Positions 16,250 to 24,480 of a DNA stretch of 64,000 nt are shown here, in pieces; within the stretch, counting starts at the first letter, position 1; the number at the start of each line of letters is the position of its first letter. The position numbers were made by a program, and so were the translations under genes. Below the pieces are notes generated by a model. The model searched no databases. It saw only the letters and a program-made list of their open reading frames with translations, and was not told the origin of the DNA. The stretch is from Streptomyces noursei (GTDB lineage: Bacteria > Actinomycetota > Actinomycetes > Streptomycetales > Streptomycetaceae), in assembly GCF_001646665.1 (NCBI RefSeq), contig NZ_LWBU01000158.1, positions 62,001 to 126,000 of the forward strand. Reading direction: 5' to 3'.

Positions 16250-17550
16250 AGGTCCAGTGCGTTGTCGATGGTCCTGACCGCCGCGTCCCAGGCGTCCTCG
16301 GGCCGCCGGCCCTTCTGGTCGACCTGGAGCATGCCGACGTCGGCCAGGTTCTGGGCGATGACCAGGTCCTTCGGCCCGAGGACCGCCACCGGGACGCCCC
16401 GGGCGGCGCGGGTGTAGATGCGGCCGATCGGCGCGTCACCGAAGTACGGGTGCCGGGCGTCCGCGACGGCCGGGAGGGCGTGGGCGGCGGACGCGCTGGG
16501 GAAGCTGCCGCGCCGCCGGAAGAGCGTCGCCTGCTGGGCGGGCGCCGTCAGCCAGGCCGCCAGCCGCGCCGCCTCCGCCCGGTGCCGGCCCGACTTCGGC
16601 ACGACGAGGAAGGAACCGCCCCAGTTGGCGGGCCGGGGCGCGGCCGCCACGTCCCACCGGTCCGCACCGGCCGGGCCCGCCTTGTCCTCGATGTAGCCGA
16701 GCATCCAGGCGGGGCAGGAGACGGTGGCGAAGGTCCCGTTGGCGTAGGCCTGGTCCCAGGAGGGGGTGAACTGCTGGAGCCGGGCCGTCAGCCCCTCGGT
16801 GGCGAACGCGGCGGCGATGTCCCACGCCTCCCGCACGGCCGGGTTGGACTGGTAGACGACGGTGCCGTCCTCGTCGTAGTACCGGCGGGCGCTGCCGCCC
16901 GTGATGGCCGACAGGACGCCGGACGCCGAGTCCACGAACGAGGTGCCCGCCGGGGCGCGGTCCCGGTACCGCTTGCCCGTCTCCAGGTACTTGCGCCAGT
17001 CGCCCGCCCACAGCCGGCCGACCGCGTCCCGGTCGGTGGGGAGCCCGGCCCGGGCGAAGAGGTCCTTGCGGTAGCAGACGGCCTGCGGTCCGATGTCGGT
17101 CCCGAGGCCCACGGTGCGGCCGTCCCGGGTGGTGGCCTGCCGCCACTTCCACGGCAGGAAGTCCTCCCGGCGCACCCCCGGGACCCTGCCCAGGTCCTCC
17201 AGCCGGTCGGCCTGGGTGGCGGTGACCTCCGCGATGTTGATCGCCTCGACGGCCTGGACGTCGGCGAGGCCGCTGTCGCTGACGAGGTGGGTGAGCAGCT
17301 GCGGGTAGTAGTTCTCGTTGCGCTGGATGGACGTCTGCCGGATCACGACGTCCTTGTGGAGCCTCATGTACGCGTCGTAGAGCCCGGCCTCCTGGTAGCC
17401 GAACGACCCGAACAGGCCCACGGTGAGGACGGTCCGGCCGGCCGGGTCCTCACCCCCCGGGCCGCAGCCGGCGGCCGGTACGGCGCCGAGCGCCACGACG
17501 GCCGCCAGGGCCAGGGCCCGTCTCCGGAACCTGCGGATGAGTGTGCGCAT
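16246..17550 (-). CDS. Sugar-binding lipoprotein of ABC transporter (CebE-like), second copy
   Basis: The protein has 434 residues from ATG 17550. The N-terminus RRFRRRALALAAVV...PAAGC is a lipoprotein signal peptide with lipidated Cys29. The mature part is an extracellular sugar-binding protein of the cluster that includes CebE, sharing GLFGSFGY, SGLADVQAVE, GLGTDIGPQAVCY, LWAGDWRKYLE and NWGGSFLVVPKSG with it. It is the first gene of the SBP-permease-permease operon and starts 86 bases after the bglC stop, separated by a long palindrome. Ligand is likely a beta-linked oligosaccharide, perhaps a chitin or cellulose product given the neighbours, but this is inference. Confidence 0.9.
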   Translation of the reverse strand: MRTLIRRFRRRALALAAVVALGAVPAAGCGPGGEDPAGRTVLTVGLFGSFGYQEAGLYDAYMRLHKDVVIRQTSIQRNENYYPQLLTHLVSDSGLADVQAVEAINIAEVTATQADRLEDLGRVPGVRREDFLPWKWRQATTRDGRTVGLGTDIGPQAVCYRKDLFARAGLPTDRDAVGRLWAGDWRKYLETGKRYRDRAPAGTSFVDSASGVLSAITGGSARRYYDEDGTVVYQSNPAVREAWDIAAAFATEGLTARLQQFTPSWDQAYANGTFATVSCPAWMLGYIEDKAGPAGADRWDVAAAPRPANWGGSFLVVPKSGRHRAEAARLAAWLTAPAQQATLFRRRGSFPSASAAHALPAVADARHPYFGDAPIGRIYTRAARGVPVAVLGPKDLVIAQNLADVGMLQVDQKGRRPEDAWDAAVRTIDNALDL

Positions 17551-17584
17551 GAGGCGATTGTGTACGCACCCGGGCGCGCGACGC

Positions 17585-17618
17585 GCCGGGGCCCCGGGCG
17601 GCCGCCCGGGGCCCCGGC
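17585..17618 (-). terminator. 34-bp perfect palindrome after bglC
   Basis: The segment is a perfect 34-bp palindrome made only of G and C, centred on GCGGCCGC. It starts 19 bases past the bglC stop on the minus strand and can form an extremely stable hairpin. It probably terminates or attenuates transcription between bglC and the second ABC operon. Confidence 0.7.
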
Positions 17619-17636
17619 CCTGTCCGGCCCCGCCGG

Positions 17637-19079
17637 TCAGGCCCCGTCGAGGGCCGGCAGTTCACCCGACCGGGCCACGCGCGCGTACCAGTGGGCGGTC
17701 GACTTCGGCGTCCGCGCCTGGGTCTCGTAGTCGACGTGCACCGCGCCGAACCGCTTCGCGTAGCCGTAGGCCCACTCGAAGTTGTCCAGCAGCGACCACA
17801 GGAAGTACCCGCGCACGTCCGCCCCGTCGGCGATCGCCCGGTGCACCGCCTCCAGGTGGCCGTGCACGTACGCGAGGCGCCGCGGGTCGTGCACGGTGCC
17901 GTCGGCGGCGACCTCGTCCTCGAACGCCGCGCCGTTCTCGGTGATCAGCAGCGGCAGGCCCGGGTGCTCGCCCGCCACCCGCAGCAGCAGGTCGTACAGG
18001 CCCGTCGGGTCGATCGCCCAGCCCATCGCCGTGCGCTCGCCGGGCGGCTGGTGGAAGGCGACGTCCTCGGACCCGGGCCAGGGCGAGTGGGCGCTGGCGC
18101 CGTGCCCGTCGTTGCGCGGGGCGTCGTCGCCCTCGCGGGCCGCCGCCACCAGCGTGGGCGTGTAGTAGTTGATGCCCAGGGTGTCCAGCCGCTGGTGGAT
18201 GTCGGCGAGGTCGCCGGGCCGGACGAACCCCCAGTCGGTGAGGTGGGCGGTGTCCCGCAGCAGGTCGTCCGGGTAGGCGCCCTTCAGCATCGGACCGAGC
18301 CAGACCCGGTTGCCCACCGCGTCGATCCGGCGCACCGCGTCCAGGTCCCCGGGCGCCGAGGTGAGCGGCCGCAGCTCGTGCAGGTTGAGCGAGACGGACG
18401 TCTCCGCGCGGGGCGGGAGCGCGGCGCGCAGCGCCTGGACGGCCAGCCCGTGACCCAGGTTCAGGTGGTGGGCGGCGCGCAGGGCGGCGACCGGGTCGGT
18501 GCGCCCCGGGGCGTGGACGCCGGAGCCGTACCCGAGGAAGGCGCTGCACCAGGGCTCGTTGAGCGTGGTCCAGCGCCCGACGCGGTCCCCCAGCGCACCG
18601 GCGACGATCCCGGCGTACTCGGCGAACCGCTCGGCCGTGGCCCGGTGCGGCCAGCCGCCCGCGTCCTCCAGGTCCTGCGGCAGGTCCCAGTGGTACAGCG
18701 TCAGCACCGGCTCGATGCCGTGCGCCAGCAGGTCGTCGACCAGCCGGCGGTAGAAGTCCAGGCCCTTCTGGACGGCCGGGCCGCGCCCGGTCGGCTGCAC
18801 GCGCGACCAGGACACGGAGAACCGGTACGCGGTCAGGCCCATGTCCGCCATGAGCCGGACGTCGTCCTGGAACCGGTGGTAGTGGTCGACCGCCACGTCG
18901 CCGGTGTGGCCCTCGAAGACCTTCCCCGGCGTGTGGGAGAAGGTGTCCCAGATGGACGGGGTTCGGCCGTCCTCGGCCGCCGCCCCCTCGATCTGGTAGG
19001 CGGCGGTGGCCGCGCCCCACAGGAACCCGGGCGGGAACCGGCGGGTGGCGGTGAGCGGCAGGGAATCGGACGCAGTCAT
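17637..19079 (-). CDS. bglC: Intracellular GH1 beta-glucosidase
   Basis: The protein has 480 residues, start ATG 19079, no signal peptide. GH1 signatures are [15 protein letters not shown] (19-33), TLNEPW with acid/base E175, and LITENGA with nucleophile E381, near [10 protein letters not shown]. It hydrolyses cellobiose and short cello-oligosaccharides taken up by the Ceb transporter; BglC of Streptomyces does this and also sets the inducer level for CebR. The ribosome site (GGGAG) lies inside a CebR operator only two bases from the ATG, so repressor binding and translation signals share DNA. It is downstream of cebG on the same strand. Confidence 0.93.
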   Translation of the reverse strand: MTASDSLPLTATRRFPPGFLWGAATAAYQIEGAAAEDGRTPSIWDTFSHTPGKVFEGHTGDVAVDHYHRFQDDVRLMADMGLTAYRFSVSWSRVQPTGRGPAVQKGLDFYRRLVDDLLAHGIEPVLTLYHWDLPQDLEDAGGWPHRATAERFAEYAGIVAGALGDRVGRWTTLNEPWCSAFLGYGSGVHAPGRTDPVAALRAAHHLNLGHGLAVQALRAALPPRAETSVSLNLHELRPLTSAPGDLDAVRRIDAVGNRVWLGPMLKGAYPDDLLRDTAHLTDWGFVRPGDLADIHQRLDTLGINYYTPTLVAAAREGDDAPRNDGHGASAHSPWPGSEDVAFHQPPGERTAMGWAIDPTGLYDLLLRVAGEHPGLPLLITENGAAFEDEVAADGTVHDPRRLAYVHGHLEAVHRAIADGADVRGYFLWSLLDNFEWAYGYAKRFGAVHVDYETQARTPKSTAHWYARVARSGELPALDGA

Positions 19080-19080
19080 A

Positions 19081-19094
19081 CGGGAGCGCTCCCA
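19081..19094. promoter_or_regulatory. CebR operator overlapping the bglC ribosome site
   Basis: CGGGAGCGCTCCCA differs by one base from the CebR box TGGGAGCGCTCCCA established in Streptomyces. It ends two bases upstream of the bglC ATG, and the GGGAG of the box is the only good Shine-Dalgarno sequence. A repressor bound here would block elongation from the cebEFG side or a local promoter. Confidence 0.85.
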
Positions 19095-19352
19095 ACGCGA
19101 GTAAGGGTGCAGCGGGACGGAGGACCGGTGCGTGTTCGGGCGTCGCGCCGGCCGCCGTGACGCCGGGACGTCGTGACGGGCCGGGCGGGCGTGACGGGAC
19201 CGTCCGTGGGGGCGGAACGGGCCGTCTCCACGGAATCGGCGGCGCGGCGCCGGTACTTGACCGGGATGCGGCCGACCGTGGGTGTGTGCGGTCGGGGGGG
19301 GGAGGGGCCGGTGGCCGGCCGGTGCCGTCCGGGCCGGCCCCGCCCGGCGCGG

Positions 19353-20201
19353 TCAGCTCTTGACCGCGCCCGAGGTGATGCCCCCCACGATGTGCTTGCC
19401 GAGCAGCGCGAACACCAGCAGCAGCGGCACGGTGGAGATCAGCGCGCCGGTGAGCACGATCGCCTGGTTGATGGTGTGGTTCCCCGAGCCGAGGCCGGCG
19501 AGCGCCACCTGGAGGGTCGGGTTGCCGTCCGGCGTCAGCGCGATGAAGGGCCAGAAGAAGTCGTTCCAGGCCTGTACGAAGACCAGCATGCCCAGCACGG
19601 CCATGGCGGGCCGGGCGACCGGGAAGACGACGTGCCAGATCACCCGCAGGCTGTGCGCCCCGTCCACCCGCGCGGCCTCCACCAGCTCCACGGGCAGCGC
19701 CTCCAGCAGGTACTGCCGCATGAAGAAGACCCCGAAGGCGGCCACCAGGGAGGGCAGGACGACCGACTGGAGCTGGTCCACCCATCCGAGGTCGGTGATG
19801 ATCCGGTACAGCGGGATGACGCTGAGCTGCGGCGGGATCGTCATCGTCGCCACGACGAGGGCCAGCAGCACGTTGCGGCCCCGGAACGGCAGCTTGGCGA
19901 AGGCGAAGCCGGCGAGCGTGGAGAACAGCACCGTGGAGGCCGCCACCAGGCCGGCGACGACCGTGGTGTTCACCAGCGCCTCGCCCATGTCCACCTGGTT
20001 CCAGGCGAAGGTGAGGTTGTCGAGCAGGTGCGGGCCCGGCAGCAGCGGCGCCGGGGCCTCGACGACGCGCTCGCCGGTGTGCGAGGCGGCGACCAGGTTC
20101 CAGTACAGCGGGAAGAGCGAGACCAGGGCGGCCAGGCCCAGCAGGACGTACGTCAGCGGGCCCGCGTGGTGCTGGCGCCCCGCCGTCTGCTTGATCTTCA
20201 C
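19353..20201 (-). CDS. cebG: Cello-oligosaccharide ABC transporter permease
   Basis: The protein has 282 residues from GTG 20201, overlapping the cebF stop by four bases. It is a MalG-type permease with six transmembrane helices and the EAA loop ELVEAARVDGAHSLRVIWHVVFP. Together with CebF it imports cellobiose and cellotriose delivered by CebE, with the shared ATPase MsiK encoded elsewhere. The gap to bglC (273 bases) contains a G9 run (19294-19302) and a possible weak hairpin with arms at 19304 and 19334, which may lower readthrough into bglC. Confidence 0.92.
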   Translation of the reverse strand: MKIKQTAGRQHHAGPLTYVLLGLAALVSLFPLYWNLVAASHTGERVVEAPAPLLPGPHLLDNLTFAWNQVDMGEALVNTTVVAGLVAASTVLFSTLAGFAFAKLPFRGRNVLLALVVATMTIPPQLSVIPLYRIITDLGWVDQLQSVVLPSLVAAFGVFFMRQYLLEALPVELVEAARVDGAHSLRVIWHVVFPVARPAMAVLGMLVFVQAWNDFFWPFIALTPDGNPTLQVALAGLGSGNHTINQAIVLTGALISTVPLLLVFALLGKHIVGGITSGAVKS

Positions 20202-21196
20202 GTGGTCTCCCTGTTCAGGCGGGCGACGAGCAGCCGGACGCCGCCTATCAGCAGCAGGATCAGCAGCATCACCCAGGCGATGGCGGACGCCTGCCCCAGC
20301 GCACCGGTCACCCAGCCCTTCTCGTACATCAGCAGGCTCAGCGTCTGGAACTGGTTGCCGCTGCCCCCGCTGACCCCGAGGCTGCCGCCGTACAGCATCG
20401 GCTCACCGAAGAGCTGGGTGGCGCCGATCGTCGAGACGACGACGGTGAACAGGATCGTCGGACGGATGGAGGGGATGGTGACGCTGACGAACTGGCGCCA
20501 GCGCGAGGCGCCGTCCAGCGACGCCGCCTCGTACAGCTCCTGCGGCACGGCCTGCATGGCGGCGAGGTAGATCAGCGCGTTGTAGCCGGTCCACCGCCAG
20601 ATGACGATCACCGAGATCGCGATCTGCGCGGGCCACTTCGACGACTCCCAGTCCACCGGGTCGAACCCGACCAGGCCGAGGACGGTGTTGATCAGCCCGT
20701 AGTCGCTGTTGAACAGCTGGGCGAAGACGAGCGTCGCCGCGGCGATCGAGGTGGCGTACGGCGCCAGCACGGCGACCCGCAGGAAACCCCGGCCGCGCAG
20801 CCTGTAGTTGAGCAGGTGGGCCAGGCCCAGCGCCATGAGCAGCTGCGGAACCGTCGAGATGACACCGATGGTGAAGGTGTTCGCCAGCGCGTTCCAGAAG
20901 AAGTCGCTGTCCCACAGGCCCGTGTAGTTGTCGAACCCGCGCCACTGCGCCTCACCGCCCAGCTCCACCCGGTGCAGCGAGAGCCAGCCGGTGTAGATGA
21001 GCGGGAAGAGCCCGAAGGCCGCGAAGCAGAGGAAGAAGGGGGCGACGAAGGCGTACGGGGTCGCCTTCAGGTCCCAGCGGTAGAGGCGGCTGCGCCAGCC
21101 GCCGGTGCGGCGGGCGGCCGCGGGAGGCGGAGAGGGAGGTGCGGGCGGGTCGGGCGGCGACGTGCCGTCGTTCGCCGCACGGACGGAGGTGGCCAC
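20198..21196 (-). CDS. cebF: Cello-oligosaccharide ABC transporter permease
   Basis: The protein has 332 residues. The reading frame is open much further upstream, but GTG 21196 with GGAAGGA about nine bases before it is the supported start (MATSVRAANDG). After a Pro-rich cytoplasmic tail come six transmembrane helices and the EAA loop ELYEAASLDGASRWRQFVSVTIP. It forms the transmembrane pair with CebG. It is separated from cebE by an unusually long 453-base spacer with a strong hairpin, which suggests the permeases are made in smaller amounts than the binding protein. Confidence 0.92.
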   Translation of the reverse strand: MATSVRAANDGTSPPDPPAPPSPPPAAARRTGGWRSRLYRWDLKATPYAFVAPFFLCFAAFGLFPLIYTGWLSLHRVELGGEAQWRGFDNYTGLWDSDFFWNALANTFTIGVISTVPQLLMALGLAHLLNYRLRGRGFLRVAVLAPYATSIAAATLVFAQLFNSDYGLINTVLGLVGFDPVDWESSKWPAQIAISVIVIWRWTGYNALIYLAAMQAVPQELYEAASLDGASRWRQFVSVTIPSIRPTILFTVVVSTIGATQLFGEPMLYGGSLGVSGGSGNQFQTLSLLMYEKGWVTGALGQASAIAWVMLLILLLIGGVRLLVARLNRETT

Positions 21197-21649
21197 GAGG
21201 GCGTCCTTCCAGGCGGGTGCGTGGGCGGGCGGGGCGGGGCGGGCGGTGGCTGGTGGATGCGGGGGCGCGGGTGTTGCGTGGGTGCGCGCGGGTGCGCGGG
21301 TGCGCGGGCGGTTGTGGTGCGGCGGCGGGGTGGGGGCGGCGGTGGGCGGGTACGCGCGGGCGGTCGCGGTGCCGCCGCCGGCGTACGCCGCTGTGCACGC
21401 GGGAGCGGCGGGGCGGGAGAGGCCGGGCGGGCGCACGGGGCGGGCGCGGCACGCGGGTCGCGGCGGGCACCCCGGGGCTCGGCGACCTCGTGGCGTGCGG
21501 GCCGCCCGTCCGGTCCGGTGACCGTCACGCGCCACCGGTCCGCCGGCGCCCTCGGCGGCCGCGCGGGGCCCGGCGGCCGCCCGGCGGGGGAGCGCCGGGC
21601 GGGCCGGACCGGGGCTTCGGCGGCCGCTCACCTGCTGCTCAGCGGGCGC
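21197..21649. other. Long G-rich spacer between cebE and cebF
   Basis: This 453-base gap inside an operon holds no credible gene. The plus strand is strongly G-biased between about 21215 and 21420, with many GGGCGGG, GGGTGCG and GGGGCG tracts, so the transcribed RNA is C-rich and the non-template side could form G-quadruplexes. A hairpin lies at 21577-21602 close to the cebE stop. Confidence 0.5.
21577..21602 (-). terminator. Intercistronic hairpin after cebE
   Basis: CCGCCCGGCG (21577-21586) pairs with CGCCGGGCGG (21593-21602) around a six-base loop, 48 bases past the cebE stop. Such hairpins after binding-protein genes attenuate transcription or protect the 3' end of the upstream message. 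Confidence 0.65.
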
Positions 21650-23002
21650 TCACTGGTCGATCTTGTCGGCGATGAGCTTCTTGACGTTCTCCCATGCGGC
21701 GTCCGGAGCGGTGCCGCGCTGCTCGATGTCGAGGATGCCGTTGTCGGTGATGAACGTCTTCACCTGGCCGTCGTAGCGGCTGACCGGCGCGGGCGTGATC
21801 CCGGCCGCGGCCTCCGAGTAGATCTTCCCGACCGGCGTGTCACCGAAGTACGCGATCTTCGCGTTCTGCACGGTGGGCGAGGCCAGCGTCTCCTTGGTGG
21901 AGGGGATGTTGCCGTTCACCCCGAACACCTTGGCGTGCTGCTCGGGCGCCGTGAGCCAGGCGGCCAGCTTGGCGGCCTCCTGCGCGTGCTTGCCGGACTT
22001 CGGCACGGCGAGGAAGGATCCGCCCCAGTTGCCGGCGACCGGCGGGCTCGCGATGTCCCACTTGCCCTTGTTGGCCGGACCGGCCTGGTCCTTGATGATG
22101 CCGGTCATCCAGCTCGGGCAGGCGACGGTGGCGAACTTCGAGTTCTTGAACCCGGCGTTCCAGGTGCCCTTCTCGTCGAACTGCCGGAGCTTCGCGGTGA
22201 TGCCGCTCTGCGCGGCCTCGACGGCGAGACCCCAGGCCTTGCGGACGCCGGGGCTGCTCTCGTAGGCCAGCTCGCCCTTCTCGTCGGCGTACTGCTGGGG
22301 CTGGCTGGAGAGCACGGCGTTGAACAGGCCGCTGGCGGAGTCGTGGAAGGCGGTCCCGGCCGGGGCCTTCTTCTGGTACGTCTTGCCGGCGGCGACGAAC
22401 TTGGCCCAGTCGCCCGCCCACAGCTTGGCCACCTGGGCGCGGTCGGTGGGCAGCTCGGCCTTGGCGAAGAGGTCCTTGTTGTAGCAGATGGCCATGGGGC
22501 CGATGTCGGTGCCGAGGCCGATGACCTTGCCGTCGCCCGTGGTCGCCTGCTTGACCTTCCAGTCGAGGAAAGCGGCGGTGTCGGCGCCGCCCGTCTGCGA
22601 CAGGTCCACCCACTTGTTCGCCATGGCCGGGCCGATGGCCTCGGCGATGTACCCGACCTCGATGGCCTGGATGTCGGCCAGCCCGCTGTTGCGCGAGAGG
22701 CGCAGCTTCAGCGTGTCCCAGTACTTCTGGCCGTCGGCCACGTTCGACTCGACGATCTTGATGTTGGGGTTGAGCTTCTCGTACTCGGCGTAGAGCTTGG
22801 CGCCGTTCTTGTTGTCGTAGCCGAACGAACCGAACGTGCCGATGCGCAGGGTGATCGTGCCGTCGCCGCCGGTCCCGTCGGCCCCTGAGCCGTCGGTGCT
22901 GCAACCGGTCAGCAGGACCGCTCCGGCCGTGAGCGCCGAGAGCGCCGCGGCGGTCGCGGATCCGGGGCGGCGGCGTCCGCCCGTCATTCTGGAAGTGCGC
23001 AT
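21650..23002 (-). CDS. cebE: Cello-oligosaccharide-binding lipoprotein
   Basis: The protein has 450 residues from ATG 23002 behind GGAGAG. Signal peptide and lipobox (LLTGC, Cys34) anchor it outside the membrane. The mature protein is an extracellular sugar-binding protein with the GTFGSFGYDNKNG start and NWGGSFLAVPKSG near the C-terminus, the CebE type known to bind cellobiose and cellotriose with high affinity. It is the first gene of the cebEFG(-bglC) unit and divergent from cebR. A perfect CebR box lies about 100 bases upstream of its start. Confidence 0.93.
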   Translation of the reverse strand: MRTSRMTGGRRRPGSATAAALSALTAGAVLLTGCSTDGSGADGTGGDGTITLRIGTFGSFGYDNKNGAKLYAEYEKLNPNIKIVESNVADGQKYWDTLKLRLSRNSGLADIQAIEVGYIAEAIGPAMANKWVDLSQTGGADTAAFLDWKVKQATTGDGKVIGLGTDIGPMAICYNKDLFAKAELPTDRAQVAKLWAGDWAKFVAAGKTYQKKAPAGTAFHDSASGLFNAVLSSQPQQYADEKGELAYESSPGVRKAWGLAVEAAQSGITAKLRQFDEKGTWNAGFKNSKFATVACPSWMTGIIKDQAGPANKGKWDIASPPVAGNWGGSFLAVPKSGKHAQEAAKLAAWLTAPEQHAKVFGVNGNIPSTKETLASPTVQNAKIAYFGDTPVGKIYSEAAAGITPAPVSRYDGQVKTFITDNGILDIEQRGTAPDAAWENVKKLIADKIDQ

Positions 23003-23104
23003 TCCACTCTCCTCGTCCAGGTGGTGCTGGTGTGCGCGCGAAGGGAGGTCCGGGTCGGCTTTCAGCGGCTCGGCGGCGGCCGGGTCGGACGGCGGTGCGG
23101 GCGG

Positions 23105-23118
23105 TGGGAGCGCTCCCA
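23105..23118. promoter_or_regulatory. CebR operator upstream of cebE
   Basis: A perfect copy of the palindrome TGGGAGCGCTCCCA lies 103 bases upstream of the cebE ATG, in the promoter region. Binding of CebR to this motif and release by cellobiose is established in Streptomyces. Confidence 0.92.
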
Positions 23119-23248
23119 CACCGCCATGCCCGGAAGGTTGCTGCCTGGCGGGGCGGGTGTCAAGACATGGGTGGGAAATCGTCGGCAAGCGCGGTGCGGC
23201 CGGAAGCCTTGGGGTGCAGGTGGCGGCACGGGGTGAATTCCTCTACGG

Positions 23249-23262
23249 TGGGAGCGCTCCCA
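23249..23262. promoter_or_regulatory. CebR operator upstream of cebR
   Basis: A second perfect TGGGAGCGCTCCCA lies 105 bases upstream of the cebR ATG and 144 bp from the first box. The spacing could allow autoregulation of cebR and looping between the two boxes. Confidence 0.9.
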
Positions 23263-23366
23263 CGCATGTGGCGCCGGTATTCCCCCTGGGCCGGTCAGGG
23301 GGGCACCCTCTAGGTTGACGGTGCACTTCACGCACGTCACACCTCGTTGCGTTCGATGGGAGACCT

Positions 23367-24395
23367 ATGGCGGTGAGCGGACGGCAGACCGGCAGGCCCA
23401 CGCTGGAAGAGGTCGCGGCCCGGGCGGGAGTCGGGCGCGGCACCGTGTCCCGCGTCATCAACGGCTCGCCGCGGGTCAGCGACCGGGCGAAGGAGGCGGT
23501 CGGCCGGGCCATCGCCGAGCTGGGGTACGTCCCCAACCGCGCCGCCCGCGCGCTGGCCGGCGCCCGTACGGACGCCATCGCCCTGGTGATCCCCGAGACC
23601 GAGTCCCGGCTGTTCGCGGAGCCGTACTTCCTCGACATCATCCGGGGCGTCAGCGCCGAACTCGCGGACGCGGACATGCAGCTGCTGCTGACGCTGATCC
23701 GGTCCAGCAAGGAACGGCAGCGGTTCGAGCAGTACCTGTCCGCCCAGCGGGTGGACGGCGTCCTGCTGGTCTCCGTCCACGGCGACGACCCGCTGCCCGA
23801 CCTGGCGCGGGAGCTGGGCGTGCCCGCCGTGCTGAACGGCCGCCGCTCCGCGGGCGAGCGCGTGGCGTACGTGGACTCCGACAACGTGGGCGCCGGCCGC
23901 TCGGCCGTCGACCACCTCACCGGCCGCGGCCGGCGCCGGGTCGCGACGATCACCGGCCCGCTCGACATGTACGTGGCGCGCTGCCGCCTCGACGGCTACC
24001 GGCAGGGCGTGGAGGCGGCCGGTCTGCCCGCCGACGACCGCCTGGTCGCCGCCGCCGACTTCACCGAGGAGGGCGGCCGGCGCGCCATGCGGGAGCTGCT
24101 GGAGCGCTGCCCCGACGTCGACGGCGTCTTCGCCGCCTCGGACGTCATGGCGGCGGGCGCCCGGAGCGTGCTGCGCGAGGCGGGCCGGCGGGTCCCCGAC
24201 GACGTGGCGCTCATCGGTGTCGACGACTCGGCGGGGGCCCGCCTCATGGACCCGCCGCTGACGAGCGTGCGCCAGCCGATCGAGGAGATGGGCCGCCGCA
24301 TGGCCCGTGCCCTGCTCCAGGAGATCACCGGCGCGGATCCCGAGCCCTGCCGGGTCGTCCTGCCGACCGAGCTGGTGGTCCGCGACTCCACGTGA
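23367..24395 (+). CDS. cebR: LacI-family repressor of cello-oligosaccharide utilisation
   Basis: The protein has 342 residues from ATG 23367. The N-terminal LacI helix-turn-helix reads TLEEVAARAGVGRGTVSRVINGSPRVS and is followed by the hinge helix NRAARALAG. The rest is a periplasmic-binding-protein-like effector domain with VIPETESRLFAEPYF and the conserved GVDDSAGARLMDPPLTSVRQP end. It represses cebEFG, bglC and cellulase genes and is released by cellobiose in characterised streptomycetes. It is divergent from cebE and convergent with the GH6 cellulase gene, with a terminator between. Confidence 0.93.
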   Translation: MAVSGRQTGRPTLEEVAARAGVGRGTVSRVINGSPRVSDRAKEAVGRAIAELGYVPNRAARALAGARTDAIALVIPETESRLFAEPYFLDIIRGVSAELADADMQLLLTLIRSSKERQRFEQYLSAQRVDGVLLVSVHGDDPLPDLARELGVPAVLNGRRSAGERVAYVDSDNVGAGRSAVDHLTGRGRRRVATITGPLDMYVARCRLDGYRQGVEAAGLPADDRLVAAADFTEEGGRRAMRELLERCPDVDGVFAASDVMAAGARSVLREAGRRVPDDVALIGVDDSAGARLMDPPLTSVRQPIEEMGRRMARALLQEITGADPEPCRVVLPTELVVRDST

Positions 24396-24428
24396 GGGGG
24401 CGCGGCCCCGGCCCGCGTCCCGGGACGT

Positions 24429-24468
24429 CTCCGCCCCCGGCGGCCCACTGGCGGCACCGGGGGCGGAG
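24429..24468. terminator. Bidirectional terminator between cebR and the GH6 gene
   Basis: CTCCGCCCCCGG (24429-24440) pairs with CCGGGGGCGGAG (24457-24468) around a 16-base loop, exactly between the convergent stops at 24395 and 24481. Confidence 0.85.
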
Positions 24469-24480
24469 CTCACGGAGCGA

